Under the pieces are notes generated by a model. It made no database searches, was not told the origin of the DNA, and saw only the letters and a list, made by a program, of their open reading frames with translations. A DNA stretch of 56,651 nt from Nocardioides sp. (GTDB lineage: Bacteria > Actinomycetota > Actinomycetes > Propionibacteriales > Nocardioidaceae). A program made the position numbers and the translations under genes. Location of the stretch: positions 80,634 to 137,284 of the forward strand of contig NZ_JAPYPS010000004.1 of NCBI RefSeq assembly GCF_029937575.1. The letters run 5' to 3'. Below are positions 33,816 to 41,974 of the stretch, piece after piece (the stretch's first letter is position 1; each line of letters opens with the position of its first letter).

Positions 33816-34744
33816 CCGCCGAGGTGCCAGACGCGGAAGACGAGTCGGGTCCCGTCGAGCCCGTCGACCGGGCCGCGGGGTTGGAGTTCGCGCAGCTCGT
33901 GCTTGCGGAGGCAGCCCTGGTCCAGCCTGTGCCCGACGCCCGGTTCGGTACAGGATCAACCGACCTGCTCGCACCAGAGCAGCCGCTGCGTACTATCGAC
34001 GTGGCAGCACTCTTCGCAGGCCCGATCGTACCGGCACGAGACCGGTCGGTGGCCGAGGCTCTCGAGGTGCGTCGCAGTCGGCGGACCTTCGACGCGCTAC
34101 CGGCCGACGAGTTGGTAGCCGCGCTTCGACAGGTCTTCACTCTTCAGGGCTTCGCGCCCGCCGATGACGGTGGCGTCCGACGGTTCCGGCCCGTTCCCTC
34201 GGCCGGTGGAAGGCATCCGCTGGTTCCTCTTGTCCTCGTCGAGGATGTTCCTGGCCTAGATCGCGGCCTGTGGCGGTTCGACACAGACGCCGACCTCCTC
34301 CACCTCGTGGCACCGGACGACGATGCGGGCTTGGCTCGGGCATGGGCTGGGGCCTGTACCGCAGGGGCGTTCGATCGACGTCCGCCAGCCGTCATCGTCC
34401 TCGCCGCACGTTTTGACGCGACCCTGGCCAGGTATCCGCACGGGTCGTCGTTGGTGTGGCGAGACGCCGGCGTCGCGCTCGGCTACCTCCACCTTTCAGC
34501 CACCAGCCACGGGCTGAGTTCTTGCATCCTCGGGACCAGTGGCCTTCTGAGCGGGGCGCTCCTGGCCGCGTGTGGAATCACCGGCCAACTCGTCGGCGAC
34601 GTTGGAGGCTTGGCGGTCGGCCGCAGTTGTCCAGGTGACTGCTATGGAATGGCAGTGGAAGCACTGGAACGCGGCGACCCCTGCTTCAGTGGGTTGCCGG
34701 CATGCGGTAATTGCCTGCAGCGCGGGCACGGCATCAACGCGTAG
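33812..34744 (+). CDS. SagB-type nitroreductase-family protein
   Basis: 310 aa. Nitroreductase/SagB features are EVRRSRRTFDALPADELVAAL, PSAGGRHPLVPLVLVEDV with GLWRFDTDADLLHLV, and SLVWRDAGVALGYLHLSATSHGL. Such proteins bind FMN and reduce or oxidise small molecules or peptides. The last ~45 residues are unusual, with five cysteines (SCPGDC, then PCFSGLPACGNC) that could bind a metal. GTG start overlaps the queC stop, so a substrate linked to preQ0 is plausible. SagB proteins normally act with cyclodehydratases, none of which is present. Confidence 0.8.
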   Translation: MTAEVPDAEDESGPVEPVDRAAGLEFAQLVLAEAALVQPVPDARFGTGSTDLLAPEQPLRTIDVAALFAGPIVPARDRSVAEALEVRRSRRTFDALPADELVAALRQVFTLQGFAPADDGGVRRFRPVPSAGGRHPLVPLVLVEDVPGLDRGLWRFDTDADLLHLVAPDDDAGLARAWAGACTAGAFDRRPPAVIVLAARFDATLARYPHGSSLVWRDAGVALGYLHLSATSHGLSSCILGTSGLLSGALLAACGITGQLVGDVGGLAVGRSCPGDCYGMAVEALERGDPCFSGLPACGNCLQRGHGINA

Positions 34745-34783
34745 CCGTCGTCGTCGTCGCCGCGAGCGATCACACCGAACGTG

Positions 34784-35257
34784 TCACTGGTGGGGTTCCG
34801 CGGCTGATGAGGCGGTCGCGTCTGAAATGTGCTGGTGCCGTGTTAGGCGTAGGTCATCGAAGGCCTGACACGCGGCAGCGACAAGGTCGTCGATGGAAAG
34901 ATGTTCGTGTTCGATCCACACGGCACGGATGGTTCGACGTATTCGCAGATACTCCCGAATGCCCGCCGGGTGTGCTGTCGCTTCGAATCTGGCCCCGACA
35001 GGAACTGGAGCCCAACCGGAGTAGCCCCACTCCAGGCCGCTCAGGGTCGGGCCTCTGGCAGCGATCGCGGCCTGATCGGCTATGCACATGAGCGCATACA
35101 CTCGCGGAGAGGACAGCGGAGAATGCCCTGCGAGCTTCCGCAGGCGCCGTTCAACCGAGACTGCGCGCGCTTGAGTACGGATCGGTAGGTCGGTGCGCCG
35201 CTGTGTGGCGTCCGGGTACCGCGGAACTGTCTTCCAGACGAGAAGTGCGGTCGTCAT
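34784..35257 (-). CDS. hypothetical protein, possible Panacea-like domain
   Basis: 157 aa. The central part (YALMCIADQAAIAARGPTLS, then GLEWGYSGWAPVP) weakly resembles the Panacea/DUF4065 antitoxin fold, which often has a [ILV]xxAD...TGxxY...GPVP pattern; this needs a profile search. A basic N-terminal stretch at residues 20-43 precedes it. No membrane segment. Third gene of a minus-strand operon: its ATG overlaps the stop of the two-TM gene. Panacea antitoxins neutralise many toxin types including membrane proteins, which would fit the neighbour. Confidence 0.6.
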   Translation of the reverse strand: MTTALLVWKTVPRYPDATQRRTDLPIRTQARAVSVERRLRKLAGHSPLSSPRVYALMCIADQAAIAARGPTLSGLEWGYSGWAPVPVGARFEATAHPAGIREYLRIRRTIRAVWIEHEHLSIDDLVAAACQAFDDLRLTRHQHISDATASSAAEPHQ

Positions 35258-36174
35258 GTCTGCGGACCGCCCTTGCGGTCGGTAGTTTGGCCAGGGCCCT
35301 CCGGGGCGGTGTGTTCGAGTTCCCTCTCCACGGCGGCGAGCGCGACAGCCAGGTCCCGCTCGCGTTGAGACATCGAGTTCTTGAGTTTCGCTTGGGACGG
35401 CGTTCCGTTGGCCTTTGCGAACTCGACGACCAGCATGCCGATGGTGCGGCCCTGGGCCGGGTCCTGGATGGGGGCGAACATGTAGAAGTAGGTCTCCATG
35501 CGTAGGTCAGCGGCCACGGCTGGGGTGACGAAGCCGTGGGTGACCATCCAGTTCTCCCAGGCCGGGCGTGTGCCGCCAGGCACTCGAGGTGTGGACACTG
35601 TGTAGATCGAAACCCGCTGCTTGGTGAGAGCTTCACCGACGAGGCCGGTGTCGTCAGGGATCGTCGCGCGGCCGTCACGGACATCCTCGAAGGCGTGGTT
35701 GCTGGAGAATCGGGCGCGGCGCACCAGCTGACGCCTTGTCGTACTGTGCGAGTACAGGCTGATGCGGAACTCGGTACCGGGTGCGATTTCGAGGTCGTCC
35801 CGGGTGTGCAGAAGGCGGGAGCGCAGGCCCTCCTGAAGCGCTCGTTGAAGCGCGGCGACTCGCTCCTCGGCGTTCGCGGCGCGAGTTTCAGCGTTGAGGA
35901 GACTTTCCTCGAGCTTGGTGCGCTGACGTTCGCGATTCCCGTGGGTGAAAGTCGCGAAGACGAGGAAGACGAAACCGCCACCAACCAGGGACCAGCCCCA
36001 GATGAGGGCCTTCTTGGTCAAGGCGGTGTAGTCGTCACTACCGAGCAGGATGGCGCCGACGGTAAGGCCGGCGGTGCCGAGGAGGGACGCTGCGTGGGGC
36101 GCCCAACGCCAGATGAACTTGCCCGCACGTTTGAACCAGCCGTCCTGGTTCGAGGTGCTGTCTTCGTTGCTCAT
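35254..36174 (-). CDS. two-TM coiled-coil protein with GAF-like domain
   Basis: 306 aa. A short cytoplasmic N-terminus, two membrane helices at about 27-45 and 55-77, a charged coiled coil at about 80-118 (LEESLLNAETRAANAEERVA), and a soluble domain at about 125-255 with a GAF-like pattern (TEFRISLYSHS, TGLVGEALTKQRVSIY, FYMFAPIQD, IGMLVVEFAK). A second heptad-like helix and a polar tail follow. This is a small-ligand sensor joined to a membrane module, an architecture seen in prokaryotic defence effectors. It starts 3 bp after the glycosylase stop and overlaps the next gene. Confidence 0.7.
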   Translation of the reverse strand: MSNEDSTSNQDGWFKRAGKFIWRWAPHAASLLGTAGLTVGAILLGSDDYTALTKKALIWGWSLVGGGFVFLVFATFTHGNRERQRTKLEESLLNAETRAANAEERVAALQRALQEGLRSRLLHTRDDLEIAPGTEFRISLYSHSTTRRQLVRRARFSSNHAFEDVRDGRATIPDDTGLVGEALTKQRVSIYTVSTPRVPGGTRPAWENWMVTHGFVTPAVAADLRMETYFYMFAPIQDPAQGRTIGMLVVEFAKANGTPSQAKLKNSMSQRERDLAVALAAVERELEHTAPEGPGQTTDRKGGPQT

Positions 36175-36177
36175 CGC

Positions 36178-37038
36178 CTACAGGTTGAACAGGGTTTCGG
36201 AGACGGGCTCTGCTGTGGACGGGGTGCGGTCGAGCCGCTCCATGAAGGTGCGGCCGTGACGGCCCAGCGCCGCCAGGAGTCGCCATATGGCAGCGTCCAA
36301 GTCTGCTGCGGACACGAAGCCGCTGCGGGCCCAGTCCAGGAAGGCGTCCTCGTAGCGGTGGTAGTCGCGTTGCAGCGTCCAGTTCGCACAGAATGCCCCG
36401 GCGGTCAGCCCTGCGCGGTGGATGTGGATATCGATGATGGCGACGGCGTCGCTGTCGCGGTGGTTGCGCACGATCCATGACGCGGTCTTCGGGCCGATAC
36501 CGGTCAACTGCATGAGGCTGTCACGCAGCGCGACGTCGCTGAGGTCGTCGACTCGGTTCTCCCATTTGGAGAGCTGAGTCAGGGCCGCGGCGAGTCGGCG
36601 GGGCCGCTGCTGATGGAACCGGTAGCGGGCGGCGCGGTCCGGACCTACGGTGAGCGGCTGCGCGAGTATGTCGATCATCCGGGCTGCGGCGACTTCCTCG
36701 TCGAGCGGGTCGGCAAACAGTCCGGCATCGCGCAGCACGCGGAAGGCGGCGTTGCCGACCGCGGCGGGTACGCCGTATCCGCCGAGCATGCACACCGCAA
36801 CCTCTTCGCGCAGGGTGCGTCCAAGTTGGTGGCGCCCGCGCCCGGGTGCGAACTCGGCGGCCTGCTGAACCCAGAACGCGGCGGTGCCGAGCTCCCAAGG
36901 TTGCCCCCACGCCGCCGGGCTGCAGCACTCGCAGCCAGCGGCCACGGGTTGCCGTGGATGTTGCTCGGAGTGTTGGTCGGGGTGGGAGGTCCCGAGGTGT
37001 GCGGTAACTGGGCGTGCTGTCGCGCTCATCGAAGCCAC
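36178..37038 (-). CDS. HhH-GPD DNA glycosylase, OGG type
   Basis: 286 aa. The HhH-GPD core lies at about residues 70-275. The helix-hairpin-helix is LTGIGPKTASWIVRNH with catalytic-type lysine K184, and the catalytic aspartate is D203 in AIIDIHIHRAG. A lysine plus aspartate pair indicates a bifunctional glycosylase/lyase like OGG1/AGOG, acting on oxidised or modified guanine. The N-terminal ~65 residues are extra and include CECC. GTG 37038 has AAGGA six bases upstream; ATG 37029 is an alternative. OGG-type genes also occur next to QueC in type IV CBASS loci. Confidence 0.82.
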   Translation of the reverse strand: MASMSATARPVTAHLGTSHPDQHSEQHPRQPVAAGCECCSPAAWGQPWELGTAAFWVQQAAEFAPGRGRHQLGRTLREEVAVCMLGGYGVPAAVGNAAFRVLRDAGLFADPLDEEVAAARMIDILAQPLTVGPDRAARYRFHQQRPRRLAAALTQLSKWENRVDDLSDVALRDSLMQLTGIGPKTASWIVRNHRDSDAVAIIDIHIHRAGLTAGAFCANWTLQRDYHRYEDAFLDWARSGFVSAADLDAAIWRLLAALGRHGRTFMERLDRTPSTAEPVSETLFNL

Positions 37039-37060
37039 ACTTCATCCTTGCACGAAAATT

Positions 37061-37078
37061 ATTGTAACGTTGTTATTT
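37061..37078. promoter_or_regulatory. AT-rich divergent promoter and operator candidate
   Basis: The 40-bp gap between the glycosylase and TetR starts is strikingly A/T-rich. It contains AACGTT (37066-37071) and a short inverted repeat TAAC-N3-GTTA (37065-37075). It must hold both promoters and is the natural TetR target. Confidence 0.45.
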
Positions 37079-37492
37079 ATGGTGTCGCCGCCGCGTCGTC
37101 GAGCCGCGTCGCTGGGTACCCGGACGCGGCTGATGGAAGCTGCCAAGGTGCTGCTTCTCGCGCAGGGGTATGAGGCGACGTCGGTGCGCCACATTGCGAA
37201 GGAAGCCTCGGTGACGATCGGCGCGTTCTACGGCCACTTCGAGTCGAAGCGAACGATGCTGTTCGAAGTCGTTCGCGCAATCAACGTCGCGCCGAAGGGT
37301 CGAGGGCGCAGCTTCGGAGGCGCATCAGAACGGTCGCTGCTGCTTACAGTCGCATCGTTTGCGCACAGCGATGACGAGGCAGCGGCCGTGCTAGGCGAGG
37401 TCTTGGGAGTAGCTGACGACGCTGGGTGCAGCGAAGCAGGAGCGTTGACCGTCCTACAGGTGGGGGAGCTGATCACGAGCTTGGCTCGGTAG
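37079..37492 (+). CDS. short TetR-family regulator
   Basis: 137 aa. A TetR N-terminal DNA-binding domain is clear at residues 10-60 (LMEAAKVLLLAQGYEATSVR, IAKEASVTIGAFYGHFESK). The ligand-binding part is only ~75 residues, against the usual ~130, so it may be a degenerate or small-pocket form. ATG 37079 has no ribosome-binding site and follows an A/T-rich run, so the mRNA may be leaderless. Divergent from the glycosylase operon and upstream of queD/queE: a candidate regulator of both. Confidence 0.75.
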   Translation: MVSPPRRRAASLGTRTRLMEAAKVLLLAQGYEATSVRHIAKEASVTIGAFYGHFESKRTMLFEVVRAINVAPKGRGRSFGGASERSLLLTVASFAHSDDEAAAVLGEVLGVADDAGCSEAGALTVLQVGELITSLAR

Positions 37493-37585
37493 CCCTATGA
37501 GCAGGCAGGAGGATCTCGATCATCGAGTGGCTGGCGCGTCGGCTCGGCACCACGTATGGAGGGCGACAGACGGCACAATGACGGC

Positions 37586-37987
37586 ATGGGAGTAGATAAC
37601 CTCACCGACCGTCATGAACCCGGCCGCATGTTCAACACGTCGGTAAGCCGGTCGTTCACGTTCGAGGCCTCCCACCAGCTCACCTGGCACACTGGAAAGT
37701 GCGCCAAACTGCATGGCCACAGCTACCGCCTCGAAGTCACCGTCGCCTCTCCGCTGAAGCCCGACGGCGTCGTCATCGACTTCGGTGATATCAAGGCCAC
37801 GGTCACCAAGCACGTTCTCACCGAGTACGACCACGCCCACCTCAACGATTTCCTGCCCAACCCGACGGCCGAACTCGTCGCAGCCGACATTGCCGAGCGA
37901 CTACTCGGTGCCGGCCTCCAGGTGTCGGCGGTTACGGTACACGAGACTGCGGCCTGCTCTGCGACTGTCCATGTCCGCGACACCTGA
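37586..37987 (+). CDS. queD: 6-carboxytetrahydropterin synthase QueD
   Basis: 133 aa from this start. It converts dihydroneopterin triphosphate to 6-carboxytetrahydropterin, the second step of preQ0 synthesis. The zinc histidines are H30 (FEASH), H43 and H45 (KLHGHSY), the catalytic cysteine is C39, and YDHAHLND plus VHE (E120) complete the active site. Start uncertain: 37556, 37586 and 37628 (MFNTSVSRSF, closest to family N-termini) are in frame and none has a good ribosome-binding site. The 3' end overlaps queE by 17 bp. Confidence 0.93.
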   Translation: MGVDNLTDRHEPGRMFNTSVSRSFTFEASHQLTWHTGKCAKLHGHSYRLEVTVASPLKPDGVVIDFGDIKATVTKHVLTEYDHAHLNDFLPNPTAELVAADIAERLLGAGLQVSAVTVHETAACSATVHVRDT

Positions 37988-38744
37988 TCCAACCCACGCA
38001 GCGACCGGCGTCCCGGCGACCGCAGGGGAACAAGTCCTCCGTGTGATCGAGACGTTCGGACCGACCGTCCAGGGCGAAGGCGCGTTGGTGGGGCGAGCCG
38101 CGTACTTTCTGCGGCTGGCCGGCTGCAACCTGACCTGCGTCTGGTGCGACACCCCCTTCGCCTGGGACGCAACGCGATCCGACCACAGGCGACCCGAAAC
38201 CGCCGTAACGGTCGAAAGGGTCCTCGAGGACTTCACCACACGCTCAGCCGCCGTAGACACGTGTGTGCGGCACCTGGTCATCACTGGTGGCGAACCGCTT
38301 CTCCAACGCGAGGCACTAGCACTGTTGTGCGTACGGTTGCGCGACCGCGGCTGGACCGTCGAGGTCGAGACCTCAGGGACCGTCTCGCCTGGCCGGCTCA
38401 CTGAGCTTGTCGACCAGTTCAACGTGTCCCCGAAACTCACCCATAGCGGCGTCGATGAGCGAGCTCGCATTCGTCTTGCCGTGCTGGACGAGTTCGCTGC
38501 GAACCCGCGCGCTGTGTTCAAGTTCGTAGTTCAGCAGGCACCCGACATTCTTGAAACAGCCGCACTACTAGACAGGCTTAGTCGGATTGTCGAACCTAGC
38601 CGAGTCTTCGTTATGGCCGAGGGTATCGACGCCCAGACTGTCTTGGAGCGCAGCAGGGCGCTTGTAGACGACGTGGTGGCGCGAGGCTGGGGGCTGACTC
38701 CAAGATGGCACACCCTGTTGTGGGGTGACGAGCGGGGAAGGTGA
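37971..38744 (+). CDS. queE: 7-carboxy-7-deazaguanine synthase QueE
   Basis: 257-aa radical SAM enzyme making 7-carboxy-7-deazaguanine. The cluster motif is CNLTCVWC (C52, C56, C59), preceded by GPTVQGEGALVGRAAYFLRL and followed by HLVITGGEPLLQ and the SAM-contact segment VEVETSGT. With QueC and QueD it completes the island's preQ0 set; the first enzyme (GTP cyclohydrolase FolE) is not in the window and could be the host's. The GC-rich C-terminus ends near WGLTPRWHTLLWG, as in other QueE proteins. Confidence 0.94.
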   Translation: MSATPDPTHAATGVPATAGEQVLRVIETFGPTVQGEGALVGRAAYFLRLAGCNLTCVWCDTPFAWDATRSDHRRPETAVTVERVLEDFTTRSAAVDTCVRHLVITGGEPLLQREALALLCVRLRDRGWTVEVETSGTVSPGRLTELVDQFNVSPKLTHSGVDERARIRLAVLDEFAANPRAVFKFVVQQAPDILETAALLDRLSRIVEPSRVFVMAEGIDAQTVLERSRALVDDVVARGWGLTPRWHTLLWGDERGR

Positions 38745-39215
38745 ACTCCCTACGCCAGCCTTCGTTCGGCAACCTCGTGTTTGGCAGTTCCCTGTCGAAC
38801 GAGTGTTGTGTGCTCTCGGATTCCCCGCAGATTCGCGCCTACGGCCCGCACCAATCTGGGGCTGACCTTACGCAGGAGCGAGTCGCTGTCGGTGACTCTG
38901 TGCGACCAGGCGGCGCGAACGCTGCCATCCAGCGCGAGATCATCGAGTCGGGTCTTCAGCACCAGGACCAAACCGGTGACAACCAACCACTGCCTTGCAC
39001 CAGGACTCGGCATCCAAGGCACAGCATCGGACTGTCATCCCCACGCCCAGCGCCGATATTTGGCAACGACTGATGACTTCGGAACCCGCCCTCCTATCCG
39101 TCCATCTAAGCCTCCAAACCGAGCGGCACGCATGCTACGAAGGTTCGTAGATCGGACTGCCCCTCGGGGTGGGCCGAGCGTCAATTCAAGGCTAGGTGAC
39201 GAGTACTGACGGGCG
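38745..39215. other. non-coding gap before the relaxase, probable oriT
   Basis: 471 bp with only short, unconvincing ORFs on either strand. Two inverted repeats are visible: TGCCTTG (38991-38997) with CAAGGCA (39015-39021), and a tight hairpin at 39135-39150. The position just upstream of a MobF relaxase gene is where the origin of transfer usually lies. Confidence 0.5.
39135..39150. other. oriT hairpin candidate
   Basis: CTACGAA and TTCGTAG are perfect 7-bp arms around GG, 66 bp before the relaxase start. Relaxases of this family recognise a short hairpin beside the nick site. No T-tract follows, so a terminator is less likely. Confidence 0.45.
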
Positions 39216-41801
39216 GTGACGAGGCCGATGCACGGTGGAGTGAAGTTCTACCGCGGCTCTGCGGCTGCCGCGCGCTCCTACGTCGAGGCCGACCACTCAC
39301 GTGCCGACGACTACTACCTGGCCGAAGGCAGTGGCCTAGCCGAGCACTACATCGCTGGCCGCGGATCTGTGCAGCGCGTCGGCGACCTCGACGGCCCGAC
39401 GTACGAGCGCTGGGTCGGCGGGTACGACGTGCTGACCGGCGCGGCCAAGGGACGGTTGCGCGACGACGCACGCGCGCTGCGGTTCGTCGAGGTCGTCGTC
39501 AACGGACCGAAGTCCTGGTCGCTCGCCGCCGCACTTCACCCCGACATCGCGACGGCGTACGACGCGGCGATGGATCGGGCCGCTGGCGAGGTGATCGGGT
39601 GGGTGACCGAGCACGCCACCACCCGGGTCGGACCGCGCGGGCGGCAGGTGCAGGTGCCGGTGGAGATGGTCGAGGCGGCCGTCGTACGTCACTACACCTC
39701 GCGAGCCGGCGACCCGCACCGTCACCTCCACGTGCAGATCAACGTACGCGTCGTCGCGCGCGGCGGCTGGCGTGGACTGCACTCGGTCGGCGTCGTTGAC
39801 AGCATCGAGGCGGTCAACGGGATCGGTCACGCCGCCGTGATGTGCGACCCCGAGTTCCGGGCCGCGCTCGCGGGCCGCGGCTACAGCCTCGAAGACGACG
39901 GCGAGATCCAGCAGCTCGCGCCGTACGCCGGCGGGTTCAGCCAGCGCGCTGCCCAGATCAACCGCAACGTCGACCAGTACGAGGCCGCGTGGCGAGCCGA
40001 GCACGCCGACCAGGAGCCCGGACCGCGACTACGCCAAACCTGGGACCGCCGCGCCTGGGCCGACGCGCGACCCGACAAGGTCGTGCCCCGTAGCGGCGCC
40101 GACCTCGTCGCCGCATGGAACAGCGAACTGCGCGACCTCGGCTTCACACCACCGACGAGTCCCGCGACAGAGCCTGGTCTACAGATCGGCCGGATCAACC
40201 GCGACGTCGCCGCCGACCTGGTGCTCACCCGACTCGGCGCCAAGCGGTCGGCATGGAACACAGCTGACATTCGCGGCGAGAGCGAGCGACTGATCGCCTC
40301 CCTCGACGTGGTCGCCGAACCACCGGTCCGTCATGAGCTAGTCGAGGACATCGTCGAACGTGCCCGGACGCGGTGCGTGCCGCTGCTGGAACGCGATGAC
40401 GTCCCCGAGCACGTCCGCAGCCTGACGTCCGAACATGTCCGCGCCGTCGAAGCTGACCTCGTCGACAGCATCGCTGCCCGCTCCGCACGGCCGGCCACTG
40501 ACGCGGTCCGTCTCCGCGGCGTCGACCACCTCGACCCCGCGCAGCGGCAGGTGGTCGCGGCCCTCGCCGGCGACGCCGGCCTGCTCGTGATCGAAGGCGC
40601 AGCCGGCACCGGCAAGACCACCACCCTGGCCGCCGCACGCGACGCACTCGACGACGCCGATCGTCGACTCGTGGTCGTCACGCCCACGCTCAAGGCAGCC
40701 CAAGCAGCGCAGCAACAGGTCGGCACCGCCGCCTTCTCCGCCGCCTGGCTCATCCACCAGCACGGCTACCGCTGGGACGAGGACGGGCACTGGTCGCAGA
40801 CCGACGCCGCGCCCGAGGCCCGCGCACGCCTACTCCCCGGCGACGTCCTGCTCGTCGACGAGGCCGGCATGCTCGACCAGGACACCGCCCGCGCGCTGTT
40901 CGCCATCGCGGACCGAGCGCACGCAGTCGTCGCGCTCCTCGGCGACCGCCACCAGCTCCCGGCCGTCGGCCGCGGCGGGGTCCTCGACCTCGCCGCACGC
41001 TGGGTGCGACCCGAAGCGCACCACGAGCTCGAGTCGGTCCACCGGTTCAGCGACCCTGCGTACGCCGACCTCAGCCTGCTCATGCGGACCGGTGAGCGGT
41101 CTGGTGAGGTCTTCGACGCCCTTCTCGAACGCGGTGAGGTCGTCGTCCATGCCAGCGAGGTCGAACGCACCGCGGTGCTGGCCGCGATCGGGGCCGACGG
41201 CGACCAGCTCGTCATCACTGACACCCGCGACCAGGTCGGTGCGCTCAACGCGACGATCCGCGACCGCCGACACTCCGTTGGTGAGCAGTCTGGCGGACTC
41301 ACCACGCGTTGTGGTGAGCGGATCGGTCTCGGCGACCGGGTCGCCACCCGACGCAATGACCGCGACCTCGCAGTGGCCAACCGTGACACCTGGACCGTGG
41401 CCGGGGTCGGCGATGACGGCAGCCTGCTCGTCACCGGCCGCGCCGGTCGACGCACCCTCCCCGCCGCGTACGTCAACGATCACGTCGAGCTCGCCTTCAC
41501 GACCACCGCCTACGGAGCGCAGGGAGAGACCGTCGCCTCCGCCCACCTCGCACTCCGCGAGGCCAGTGGCGCTGCTTCGGCGTACGTCGGCATGACCCGC
41601 GGCAGCCACCGCAACATCGCCCACCTCGTCGCCGAGTCGAACGACGCCGCCGCGAGAGCCGCGGACGACATCGATCGCTACGGACCGAACGCGCAACCGC
41701 CCAACGCGGGACTCCAGGCTGAGGCGTTGCGCGACGGCCCACGACGGCCACCCCAGCCGATCACGGCTCGTCTGCCGACCTCCCGCGGGATCGGCCGCTG
41801 A
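39216..41801 (+). CDS. MobF-family relaxase with helicase domain
   Basis: 861-aa TrwC/TraI-type conjugative relaxase. The N-terminal domain begins GGVKFYRGSAAAARSYVE, has the candidate nicking tyrosines Y33 and Y34, and the metal-binding triad in DPHRHLHVQ (H168, H170, H172). A RecD-like helicase follows, with Walker A GAAGTGKTTTL near residue 460 and LLVDEAGMLDQD. The C-terminus holds the UvrD-like TAYGAQGETV segment. GTG 39216 or ATG 39228. It nicks and unwinds the island for transfer using another element's secretion machinery. Confidence 0.92.
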   Translation: MTRPMHGGVKFYRGSAAAARSYVEADHSRADDYYLAEGSGLAEHYIAGRGSVQRVGDLDGPTYERWVGGYDVLTGAAKGRLRDDARALRFVEVVVNGPKSWSLAAALHPDIATAYDAAMDRAAGEVIGWVTEHATTRVGPRGRQVQVPVEMVEAAVVRHYTSRAGDPHRHLHVQINVRVVARGGWRGLHSVGVVDSIEAVNGIGHAAVMCDPEFRAALAGRGYSLEDDGEIQQLAPYAGGFSQRAAQINRNVDQYEAAWRAEHADQEPGPRLRQTWDRRAWADARPDKVVPRSGADLVAAWNSELRDLGFTPPTSPATEPGLQIGRINRDVAADLVLTRLGAKRSAWNTADIRGESERLIASLDVVAEPPVRHELVEDIVERARTRCVPLLERDDVPEHVRSLTSEHVRAVEADLVDSIAARSARPATDAVRLRGVDHLDPAQRQVVAALAGDAGLLVIEGAAGTGKTTTLAAARDALDDADRRLVVVTPTLKAAQAAQQQVGTAAFSAAWLIHQHGYRWDEDGHWSQTDAAPEARARLLPGDVLLVDEAGMLDQDTARALFAIADRAHAVVALLGDRHQLPAVGRGGVLDLAARWVRPEAHHELESVHRFSDPAYADLSLLMRTGERSGEVFDALLERGEVVVHASEVERTAVLAAIGADGDQLVITDTRDQVGALNATIRDRRHSVGEQSGGLTTRCGERIGLGDRVATRRNDRDLAVANRDTWTVAGVGDDGSLLVTGRAGRRTLPAAYVNDHVELAFTTTAYGAQGETVASAHLALREASGAASAYVGMTRGSHRNIAHLVAESNDAAARAADDIDRYGPNAQPPNAGLQAEALRDGPRRPPQPITARLPTSRGIGR

Positions 41802-41974
41802 CCAACTTCCTCACGTCCCGTGATCGCCCGGAGAAGCCAAGACGACATAGGTGACCAGGAGAGGCTCGGGTCTCGACAGCTGCGGCCACCAGGTGTCCGA
41901 TTCGTTGGACCCGATGTTGCTTCTCCAGGCAGGAGTCGCCGAACCCGTCGGCGGCCACGGCGAGAGGCGACGTG

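Noticed and set aside
38741..39073. 110-aa plus-strand and 90-aa minus-strand frames in the pre-relaxase gap
   Set aside because: No ribosome-binding site, no domain and both lie over the likely oriT; treated as non-coding.
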